NCBI GenBank assembly: GCA_017561615.1
Contig: JAFZBT010000027.1
Coordinates: 1 to 8,619 of the forward strand
Source of the DNA: Erysipelotrichaceae bacterium
Lineage (GTDB): Bacteria; Bacillota_I; Bacilli_A; Erysipelotrichales; Erysipelotrichaceae
Direction: 5' to 3'
Length of the DNA stretch: 8,619 nucleotides
A program made the translations under genes and the position numbers. Below are positions 1 through 5,251 of the stretch, in pieces. The notes under the pieces were generated by a model. It was not told the origin of the DNA, made no database searches, and saw only the letters and a list, made by a program, of their open reading frames with translations. The first letter of the stretch is position 1; every line of letters begins with the position of its first letter.

Positions 1-186
1 GAAAAGCGGGCAGAAATTCAGCTGCAGCGAAGCGCAGATGTGTCCGTTTATCTCATTGACATAGACGTTCTCCGGGATGAACTTCCGGGCGAAGTAATCT
101 TCGCGGTTGACAAAACCGGCGCTGTTGGAACGCCCGTAAAGGTCAAAGATGCTGGTTCTGTCTTCCTGACGGCCGCGGCGGATCAT
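1..186 (-). CDS. GNAT-family N-acetyltransferase, N-terminal fragment (runs off window)
   Basis: Only the first 62 codons are visible; the gene continues past base 1. It begins with ATG at 186-184, three bases after the stop of the small membrane-protein gene, and is preceded by a double AAGGAG/AAGGA run (194-204), so it is very likely the last visible gene of the yvcK-whiA operon. The protein starts MIRRGRQEDRTSIFDLYGRS, the usual 'R-x-x-x-x-E-D' opening strand and helix of acetyl-CoA-dependent N-acetyltransferases. It then has an aromatic/basic stretch (YFARKF, about residues 31-36) and a hydrophobic strand (VYVNEINGHICASLQL, about 41-56) that resemble Eis-like GNAT proteins. The acetyl-CoA-binding R/Q-x-x-G-x-G/A motif would lie outside the window, so the assignment rests on the N-terminal pattern alone. 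The substrate cannot be told. Confidence 0.6.
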   Translation of the reverse strand, partial: MIRRGRQEDRTSIFDLYGRSNSAGFVNREDYFARKFIPENVYVNEINGHICASLQLNFCPLF

Positions 187-189
187 GGA

Positions 190-399
190 TTATTCCTTCT
201 CCTTCTGCTGGCTGGCAAAGTAGGCTTCCGGATCCTTTTCGATCTGTTTTTTCAGTTCCCTGCTGTCTCTGGCTACCTTCAGCCCGAAGATGACGGTGCC
301 GACCAGCAGGATCAGGGCGAACCACTTGATCAGCGGCCACAGGATCACAAACAGGATGACGGTGCCGACGGTCATGATGATGTCAACTGCCACGTTCAT
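190..399 (-). CDS. small two-segment membrane protein, unknown function
   Basis: A 69-residue protein, not recognised as a named family. I chose ATG at 399-397 because AGGGAGG (406-412) sits six bases upstream; a longer reading to 519 would lie wholly inside whiA and lacks a comparable site. The start overlaps the end of whiA by 17 bases, suggesting translational coupling. Residues about 4-21 and 23-42 are almost entirely hydrophobic (for example VILFVILWPLI and FALILLVGTVIFGL), separated by one Lys, consistent with a membrane hairpin. The remaining ~27 residues form a highly charged tail (KKQIEKDPEAYFASQQKEKE) that is probably cytoplasmic. The position behind whiA is where some Bacillota carry crh or other small genes, but this is not an HPr-like protein. 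A role in membrane association or envelope function is only inference. Confidence 0.75.
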   Translation of the reverse strand: MNVAVDIIMTVGTVILFVILWPLIKWFALILLVGTVIFGLKVARDSRELKKQIEKDPEAYFASQQKEKE

Positions 400-1345
400 G
401 TTCTTCCTCCCTCTTGCGGTATTTCTCGACCAGTCTGTCGATGTTTTCAAAGCGGTGGCGGATGCCGCTCTTGGTGAGCTCCACCCCGCTCTGTTCCTTG
501 TATATCCTTGCCAGTTCATTCAGCGAGGCGTCCGGGTTGGCCAGACGCACCATGGCGATCTGGAGGTCCTTCTCGCTCAGATATCTCAGCAGGCCTCTTT
601 CCCGCAGATAGACGATGTCCTCGATCTGCTGGTCGGCCACTCTGAGGCTCTTCTGCTCGTTGGCGATCTTGACGTTATCCAGCCTGTGCAGGCTGTTGAC
701 GAAGTCACGCTGGATGCGCTCGTCCTCAAACTCCATGACCGCGTTGCTGGCGCCCAAGAGCCTGAGCATGTCGGCGATGGTCTCGGCGGACTTCATGTAG
801 ATGAGATGGTGATTGCGCCTGCTCGTCATCCGGGCCTCAATGCCCTCCTTCTCCAGCAGCCTGAGCATGAAGTTGCCCTGGCTTTCGCCGTTGGCGGCGA
901 TCTCCAGATGGTAACTGGTCGACTTGGGCGAGTTGATCGAACCGCCGGCCATGAAGCAGCCGGCCAGATAGGAGCGCACCATTTCCCCATGGCTGAGGAA
1001 GGCCATGTGCGGATGTTCCTGCAGGCCTCTGTCCGTCCAGAGGTCGAGGTCCTCCAGGATCTGGCGGACCTTTTCGGAAATGATCAGCGTGTAGATGTTG
1101 CGCTTGTCCAGGTTCTTCTGCCTGGTCGCCTCAATGTCGCAGCGCAGGCCGTACAGAGCCCTGACGTCCATGCCGACGCGCTTGATCACTTTGGCGTTGC
1201 CGCAGGTGATCTTCAGGCTCAGTCCCTTCGATGATATGGAAAGACTGGCCAGCAGCTGAAACAGCGCTGACAGTTGGGCGCGCTTGGAACTGTCGGACAG
1301 TTCAATGTAAGCTAATTCGTCCTTGACGTCGCTGGCGAATGACAT
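383..1345 (-). CDS. whiA: WhiA, DNA-binding regulator of cell division/sporulation family
   Basis: This encodes a 320-residue WhiA, about the usual length for the family. The N-terminal part (roughly 1-210) is the degenerate LAGLIDADG homing-endonuclease-like fold, with the recognisable core LAGCFMAGGSINSP at about 127-140. The C-terminal part (roughly 220-308) is the helix-turn-helix DNA-binding domain, including the segment SLNELARIYKEQSGVELTKS at 274-293 and a following RHRFENIDRL. WhiA binds DNA, and in Bacillota it influences cell division and chromosome segregation; in actinomycetes it controls sporulation. The start ATG (1345-1343) shares one base with the yvcK stop (TGATG), with AGGGAG at 1354-1359 inside yvcK, so the two are translationally coupled as in many Bacillota. 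The endonuclease-like part is expected to be catalytically inactive, as is general for WhiA. Confidence 0.96.
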   Translation of the reverse strand: MSFASDVKDELAYIELSDSSKRAQLSALFQLLASLSISSKGLSLKITCGNAKVIKRVGMDVRALYGLRCDIEATRQKNLDKRNIYTLIISEKVRQILEDLDLWTDRGLQEHPHMAFLSHGEMVRSYLAGCFMAGGSINSPKSTSYHLEIAANGESQGNFMLRLLEKEGIEARMTSRRNHHLIYMKSAETIADMLRLLGASNAVMEFEDERIQRDFVNSLHRLDNVKIANEQKSLRVADQQIEDIVYLRERGLLRYLSEKDLQIAMVRLANPDASLNELARIYKEQSGVELTKSGIRHRFENIDRLVEKYRKREEEHERGS

Positions 1346-2289
1346 CAGCCCATCTCCCTCATTACTTCTTCGAAGCTGATCCTGGTCTTCTCGGCGTCAT
1401 GCCTGATGACGTTGTTGGGGAAGTTGAGCAGGCTGTGGCGGAAGATCTGATAGTCGTGGTCCTTCTCCCGGATGCCTACCGGGGCAGCGTGTTCCTTACG
1501 GTAGGCCTGCAGGCAGACCTCGGGGATCTCGTCACAGGCGAACACCACGGCGTCGATGACCTGTTTCTGCAGGTGGCGCTCCAGCGCCTCCACGTGATCT
1601 TCCAAAGCGAAGCCGTCGGTCTCGCCGTGCTCGGACATGCAGTTGCAGTAGTAGATGACCTTGCCCCGGCACTGGCACAGGGCCTTCTTGATGTCGGTGA
1701 TGATCAGATTGGGAAGGATCGAGGTAAACAGCGAACCGATGCCCACGATGATATAATCGGCGTCATAGATGGCCTGCACGGCCGGCGGATAGGCGCTGAC
1801 CTCCCGGTCATAGAAGACGTCGTTGATGATGTTGTCGCATTCCCTTAGCTCGCTTTCACCGGTGACGACGCTGCCGTCCTTCATGTGGCCCTTCAGGCTC
1901 ACGTATTCGGTGGTGCTGGGATAGATCCGGCCTCTGACCTTCAGTGATGAGGACAGGTCGGTTACGGCCTGCTCAAAGTCACCGCTGCCCTGGGCCAGAG
2001 CGGAGATGATGATGTTTCCGAGGTTATGACCGGAGAGTTCTCCGGAGTTCTTGTCAAAGCGGTAGTTCATGATCGAGGTCATCAGGTCCTCGCGCTCCGC
2101 CAGCGCCACCATGACGCTGCGGATGTCGCCCATGGCCGGAAGATGCAGCTGATCGCGCAGCCGTCCGGTTGAACCGCCGTCATCAGCGACGGCCACGATG
2201 GCCGACAGCTCGATGTCCTCGATCTTCTTAAGTCCTCTTAACAGCGCCGACTGGCCGGTTCCGCCGCCGATGCAAACGACTTTCTTCAT
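1345..2289 (-). CDS. yvcK: YvcK/CofD-like gluconeogenesis factor
   Basis: A 314-residue member of the YvcK (MgfK, CofD-like) family. Visible signatures are the N-terminal glycine-rich loop GGGTGQS (8-14), DDGGSTGRLR (36-45), GDIR (54-57) and GHNLGN (87-92). In Bacillus, YvcK binds UDP-sugars, is needed for growth and normal shape on gluconeogenic carbon sources, and affects peptidoglycan synthesis; it is cytoplasmic. An in-frame start 17 codons upstream (2340) is rejected: it falls on the -35 element of a near-consensus promoter, while the chosen ATG (2289) has AGGGAG (2297-2302) seven bases away. The gene is first in an operon with whiA, which it overlaps by one base. Unlike the common rapZ-yvcK-whiA order, no rapZ/yvcJ precedes it here; an MBL hydrolase does, behind a terminator. 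Confidence 0.95.
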   Translation of the reverse strand: MKKVVCIGGGTGQSALLRGLKKIEDIELSAIVAVADDGGSTGRLRDQLHLPAMGDIRSVMVALAEREDLMTSIMNYRFDKNSGELSGHNLGNIIISALAQGSGDFEQAVTDLSSSLKVRGRIYPSTTEYVSLKGHMKDGSVVTGESELRECDNIINDVFYDREVSAYPPAVQAIYDADYIIVGIGSLFTSILPNLIITDIKKALCQCRGKVIYYCNCMSEHGETDGFALEDHVEALERHLQKQVIDAVVFACDEIPEVCLQAYRKEHAAPVGIREKDHDYQIFRHSLLNFPNNVIRHDAEKTRISFEEVMREMG

Positions 2290-2296
2290 TAAATCA

Positions 2297-2302
2297 CTCC
2301 CT
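2297..2302 (-). promoter_or_regulatory. ribosome binding site deciding the yvcK start
   Basis: AGGGAG on the minus strand, seven bases before ATG at 2289. It supports the shorter 314-residue YvcK over the 331-residue in-frame extension. Confidence 0.8.
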
Positions 2303-2311
2303 GTGGATTTC

Positions 2312-2340
2312 ATTGTAGCACACATCTGCCCGTGTGCCAA
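2312..2340 (-). promoter_or_regulatory. sigma-A-type promoter of the yvcK-whiA operon
   Basis: On the minus strand the -35 element TTGGCA (2340-2335) is followed by a 17-base spacer and the -10 element TACAAT (2317-2312), preceded by TG one base upstream (extended -10). Five of six -35 positions and five of six -10 positions match the consensus. Predicted transcription starts near 2305, giving a leader of about 16 bases just long enough for the ribosome binding site. It lies directly downstream of the MBL gene terminator, as expected for an independent operon. Confidence 0.85.
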
Positions 2341-2351
2341 TCTGCCCGAGC

Positions 2352-2378
2352 CGAAGAAAAAGAGGGCAGGCTGCCCTC
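2352..2378 (-). terminator. intrinsic terminator of the MBL hydrolase gene
   Basis: Minus-strand hairpin GAGGGCA-GCC-TGCCCTC (2378-2362) followed by a run of five T (2361-2357) and further T-rich bases. It begins seven bases after the stop codon of the MBL-fold gene and isolates it from the yvcK promoter. Confidence 0.85.
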
Positions 2379-2385
2379 GGTTCTC

Positions 2386-3360
2386 TCATTCAACGGTGTC
2401 CATCGAGTACTTCAGATCGCTGCCGAACTGATAGATCATCTTGGCGTAGAGTGAATGTTCGAAGAACTGGACCTTGGTGTCGTACCAGTCAGGATGAGCG
2501 ATGATCCGGTCAGCGGTATCGATGATGTACTGCAGGGTCACCGGATGCAGGTCAATGGCTCCGTGCCCCGGGAAGATGCCGGTCATCTGTTCGCCGTACT
2601 TGTCCAGCGCCTTCTGCATGTGATCGCGCAGCGATCTGACCGTGCAGAGTTCGGGGTGCTTTTCCCCCGGTTCCTTCAGGGCGCTGGTGGTATCGCCGAT
2701 GAAGAAGCAGCCGGTCTGTTTGTCATACAGTCCGGACTGGCCGGCCGTGTGACCGCTCAGCAGCATCAGCTCCACTTCATAGCCATCACCGAGGTCAAAC
2801 GTGTATCCGTCCGGCACGCCGACAACTTCATATTCTTTGAACTCAGCCAGATAGGCGGGATCAAATTCCGCGTCCTTCGGCTGACCGTTTTCATCCAGAA
2901 GCCGGGAAGGGAAGTAGTCCGGAGTCATCTGTCTCTTCAGACCCTCGACGTCGTATTCATTGATGTAGACTTTGTCAAAATAGTAGTTGCCGCCGATGTG
3001 GTCGACATGGTTGTGGGTGTTGACGCAGATGACTTCCTTACCGCCTGCCAGATGCTCGGCCAAGGCCCGGATGTTGCCCAGACCCAGGGCAGTGTCGATC
3101 AAAAGCGCCTTTTCAGGTCCGATGATCAGATAGTTCCACATGTCGCCCAGTGATGCCATGGCGCTGGGGACGAAGATGCAGTAGGTATTCTCTCTGAACT
3201 TGTAACATTCAGCATAGGGGTTGATTTCCGGGTAGAATTCCAGCAGGTCGCTGTGCTCTCTCAGCACTTTCAGAAAGCTCCATCTGGAAACTTTTTCCTT
3301 TTCCGGATGACGGTTATGGAGCTCCACGGCTCCCTTGATCTCTCTGGGGTTCAGGTTCAT
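2386..3360 (-). CDS. MBL-fold metallo-hydrolase
   Basis: A 324-residue metallo-beta-lactamase-superfamily protein. All ligands of a two-metal site are visible: the H-x-H-x-D-H motif at H116, H118, D120, H121 (THNHVDHIGG), H204 in SGHTAG, D223 in IGDTT and H266 in PGHG. This predicts an active hydrolase, probably cytoplasmic since no signal peptide is seen. The extra ~60 N-terminal residues before the MBL core and ~55 C-terminal residues after the last ligand are not assigned. Substrate is unknown; glyoxalase II-like, lactonase or other thioester/phosphoester hydrolases share this core. I chose ATG at 3360 because AAAGGAGA (3368-3375) lies eight bases away; an upstream in-frame ATG at 3387 overlaps the predicted -10 element. 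It is monocistronic, with its own promoter and terminator, and is divergent from the aldolase-like gene, which suggests linked regulation. Confidence 0.9.
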   Translation of the reverse strand: MNLNPREIKGAVELHNRHPEKEKVSRWSFLKVLREHSDLLEFYPEINPYAECYKFRENTYCIFVPSAMASLGDMWNYLIIGPEKALLIDTALGLGNIRALAEHLAGGKEVICVNTHNHVDHIGGNYYFDKVYINEYDVEGLKRQMTPDYFPSRLLDENGQPKDAEFDPAYLAEFKEYEVVGVPDGYTFDLGDGYEVELMLLSGHTAGQSGLYDKQTGCFFIGDTTSALKEPGEKHPELCTVRSLRDHMQKALDKYGEQMTGIFPGHGAIDLHPVTLQYIIDTADRIIAHPDWYDTKVQFFEHSLYAKMIYQFGSDLKYSMDTVE

Positions 3361-3367
3361 TATGGTG

Positions 3368-3375
3368 TCTCCTTT
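3368..3375 (-). promoter_or_regulatory. ribosome binding site deciding the MBL hydrolase start
   Basis: AAAGGAGA on the minus strand with eight bases between its GGAG core and ATG at 3360. It rules out the in-frame ATG nine codons upstream, which has no such site. Confidence 0.8.
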
Positions 3376-3385
3376 ATCTGCTTTC

Positions 3386-3415
3386 ATTTTAGCTTATTGC
3401 TTATTGCTGTTTCAA
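3386..3415 (-). promoter_or_regulatory. promoter of the MBL hydrolase gene
   Basis: Minus-strand TTGAAA (3415-3410), an 18-base spacer and TAAAAT (3391-3386). Predicted start is near 3379, leaving a leader of about 19 bases. The spacer contains the two TTATTGC repeats noted separately. Confidence 0.7.
3394..3407. repeat. tandem 7-mer TTATTGC x2 in the divergent promoter region
   Basis: Two perfect adjoining copies of TTATTGC lie inside the spacer of the minus-strand promoter and about 20-30 bases upstream of the plus-strand -10 element. A site here could act on both promoters. It is short, so chance is possible. Confidence 0.4.
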
Positions 3416-3427
3416 TGGCGGCGCTTC

Positions 3428-3436
3428 TGCTAGAAT
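3428..3436 (+). promoter_or_regulatory. extended -10 promoter of the aldolase-like gene
   Basis: TGCTAGAAT, an extended -10 element (TG-n-TAGAAT, -10 at 3431-3436). No convincing -35 is found at 16-18 bases; TTTCAA at 3410-3415 is a weak 15-base alternative and overlaps the -35 of the opposing promoter. Predicted start is near 3443, about 23 bases before the start codon. Confidence 0.6.
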
Positions 3437-3449
3437 GGAGACAGAAGAC

Positions 3450-3457
3450 AAAGGAGA
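3450..3457 (+). promoter_or_regulatory. ribosome binding site deciding the aldolase-like start
   Basis: AAAGGAGA with its GGAG nine bases before ATG at 3466. The longer in-frame reading from 3253 runs back through the divergent promoters into the MBL gene and is rejected. Confidence 0.85.
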
Positions 3458-3465
3458 TCCGCATA

Positions 3466-4185
3466 ATGAAACTTCGCGTATATACTGCCTGCAGCGGCGA
3501 TCCTGCCGACTACGATGAAGCCCGCGCCCTGGGCGCCATCGGCGTGCTCACCAATTCCAACCTCGTTCTGGAACTTTACGGTCCGCAGATGACCCTGAAG
3601 CAGTCCGCTCAAAAGATGCTGGACGACAGCAAGGACCTGCTGGTCTTCCAGTCCATTCACGGGCAGAAGGCGGAAGACATCGTGGCCAAGGCTCTGGACA
3701 TCCATGAGATCTGCCCCCAAAGGCTGGGTTACAAGATCGCCTGCAATGTCGAGGGCTTCAAGGCCATGAGGGAACTCTCACAGAAAGGCATCCGGGTAAT
3801 CGCCACCGCCATGTTCACCTATGAGCAGGCCTACATGGCCGCGGTAGCCGGCTGCTATGCCATATCGCCCTTCCTGGGCCGGGGCAACAAGGCCGGCTAT
3901 GACATGTGCGAGACCATCCGCAGCATCCGCGCTCTCTACGACCGCATTGAAGGACCGGTGCCGGAACTGCTGGCTGCCTCGATTCATGATACCGGGGAAG
4001 CCAAGGCCGCCTTTCTGGCCGGGGCTGACGCCGTAGCCTGTCCGCTGTCCGTCCTGAAGGAAATGTGCTGCGACCCCTGCAGCCGGGAGACTGAAGAAGC
4101 CTTCGGCGCGGCCTTCGCTCAGATCAGCGGTGAGGATGCATCCTATCTCAGCCTGAAGAATGCCGGCGGGGATTATCAGGAATAA
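3466..4185 (+). CDS. transaldolase / fructose-6-phosphate aldolase-like protein
   Basis: A 239-residue protein, slightly longer than the ~220-residue class I fructose-6-phosphate aldolase/small transaldolase (TalC/FSA) group, with its TIM-barrel pattern. The Schiff-base lysine is most likely K90 in YKIACNVEGFKAM, matching VKVPVTAEGL of E. coli FSA. The strand-6 motif AISPFLGRG (132-140) corresponds to YVAPYVNRI. The TTN motif asparagine is retained (N30 in VLTNS). Two departures stand out: the family's Asp6 is Tyr here (MKLRVYTA versus MELYLDTS), and TTNP is LTNS. These enzymes make or break C-C bonds of sugar phosphates or dihydroxyacetone/glycolaldehyde-type donors in the cytoplasm; with the acid residue altered, the actual reaction is uncertain. 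The gene is alone on the plus strand, with its own promoter and terminator, divergent from an MBL hydrolase. Confidence 0.85.
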   Translation: MKLRVYTACSGDPADYDEARALGAIGVLTNSNLVLELYGPQMTLKQSAQKMLDDSKDLLVFQSIHGQKAEDIVAKALDIHEICPQRLGYKIACNVEGFKAMRELSQKGIRVIATAMFTYEQAYMAAVAGCYAISPFLGRGNKAGYDMCETIRSIRALYDRIEGPVPELLAASIHDTGEAKAAFLAGADAVACPLSVLKEMCCDPCSRETEEAFGAAFAQISGEDASYLSLKNAGGDYQE

Positions 4186-4200
4186 CCCGCAGTAAACCTG

Positions 4201-4228
4201 AAGCGGCTGATGATCAGCCGCTTTTTTT
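4201..4228 (+). terminator. intrinsic terminator of the aldolase-like gene
   Basis: Hairpin AGCGGCTGA-TGA-TCAGCCGCT (4202-4222) followed by a run of T to 4228. The nine-pair GC-rich stem begins 16 bases after the stop codon. Confidence 0.93.
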
Positions 4229-4285
4229 GTCATTGAGTCCTCACCCGGACACTTCATGCCATGCCTGAGCTGATGATCCGCACGT

Positions 4286-4320
4286 AAAAGGCAGAGGATC
4301 GCTCCTCTGCCTTCGTTTTT
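4286..4320 (-). terminator. intrinsic terminator of the uvrA-hprK-lgt-trxB operon (possibly bidirectional)
   Basis: Stem GGCAGAGGA / TCCTCTGCC with a four-base loop (4290-4311), extended by flanking A-T pairs. On the minus strand it is followed by TTTTA (4289-4285) and starts about 20 bases after the trxB stop. On the plus strand it is followed by TTCGTTTTT, so it may also back up the terminator of the convergent aldolase-like gene. The 57 bases between the two hairpins (4229-4285) hold nothing I can identify. Confidence 0.85.
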
Positions 4321-4330
4321 CATTATCCGG

Positions 4331-5251
4331 TTAATGCTTCTGCAGATACCTGATCACGCTGTTGGCCGCGATGGCGCCGTCGTTGGTAGCCGTGACCACC
4401 TGCCGCAGATCCTTCCTGCAGACATCCCCGGCCCCGTAGATGCCCGGGTGGGAGGTGGACATGTCACTGCCAACCAGCAGGTAGCCCTGCTCATCCAGCA
4501 GGCTCTTATCGAGGAAGGAGGTGGAAGGCTCAGCCCCGATGTAGGGGAAGATGCCTGCGCAGCTGATCTTCTTCAGACTGCCGTCCTCGACGCTCTTGAG
4601 CACGATGCCGGTGATCCTGTCGTCTTCGATCACCAGGCTCTCCGGCAGATGCCTGTAGATGATCTCGATCTTCTCATTGGCCTTTACCCGGTCGACCACG
4701 CCGGCCTCTGCCCGGAACTGGTCGCGTCTGATGACGATGTAGACCTTATTGACCAGCGAGGTCAGATACAGGGATTCCTCCAGGGCGCTGTTGCCCCCGC
4801 CGATCACGACGACGTCCTGATTGCGGTAGAAGGCCCCGTCGCAGACCGCGCAGTAGGAAATGCCCCGACCGGTAAAGCGCTGGGCTTCCGGAATGTCCAG
4901 TTCCCGCTCCCTGGTGCCGGTAGCGACGATGACGGCCCGGCCGCGCAGCACCCGGCCGCCCGCCAGTCTGACGATCTTATTTTCGCCGTCATCTTCGACG
5001 GCTTCGACGGTCCCGCTTTCCAGCTGGGCGCCGAAGCTCAGACCGTGCTCCATCAGTTCGATGGCCAGATCAACGCCGGCGATCTTCTTAATGCCGGGAT
5101 AGTTTTCAATTTCATAGGTCTTGACCAGCTTGCCGCCGGGAGCGCCTTCCTCAACGACCGCCGCCGTCAGGTTGGCTCGGGTGGCGTAGATGGCCGCCGT
5201 CAGGCCGGCCGGGCCGGCGCCGATGATGATCACATCAAATTGCTTGTCCAT
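4331..5251 (-). CDS. trxB: thioredoxin reductase (NADPH)
   Basis: A 306-residue FAD-dependent, low-molecular-weight thioredoxin reductase of normal length. It transfers electrons from NADPH through FAD to the active-site disulfide and on to thioredoxin in the cytoplasm. Visible in order: FAD-binding GAGPAG (11-16), GGK and ENYPG (39-53), the redox pair C134-A-V-C137 in SYCAVCDGAF, the NADPH-binding GGGNSA (151-156), RRDQFRA (175-181) and the second FAD motif GIYGAGDV (270-277) followed by RQVVTATNDG. The two arginines that usually hold the NADPH 2'-phosphate are present, although the preceding His of the common HRRD motif is Ile. The start at 5251 has AGGGAGGA (5258-5265) six bases away and overlaps the end of the Lgt-HAD gene by 22 bases, indicating coupling. 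It is the last gene of its operon. Confidence 0.96.
   Translation of the reverse strand: MDKQFDVIIIGAGPAGLTAAIYATRANLTAAVVEEGAPGGKLVKTYEIENYPGIKKIAGVDLAIELMEHGLSFGAQLESGTVEAVEDDGENKIVRLAGGRVLRGRAVIVATGTRERELDIPEAQRFTGRGISYCAVCDGAFYRNQDVVVIGGGNSALEESLYLTSLVNKVYIVIRRDQFRAEAGVVDRVKANEKIEIIYRHLPESLVIEDDRITGIVLKSVEDGSLKKISCAGIFPYIGAEPSTSFLDKSLLDEQGYLLVGSDMSTSHPGIYGAGDVCRKDLRQVVTATNDGAIAANSVIRYLQKH

Noticed and set aside
290..1234. Plus-strand frame antisense to whiA
   Set aside because: No recognisable domain and no ribosome site; the opposite strand is an unmistakable WhiA.
4229..4285. Possible small gene or RNA between the two convergent terminators
   Set aside because: Only 57 bases, with no promoter-like element, hairpin or credible reading frame of its own.
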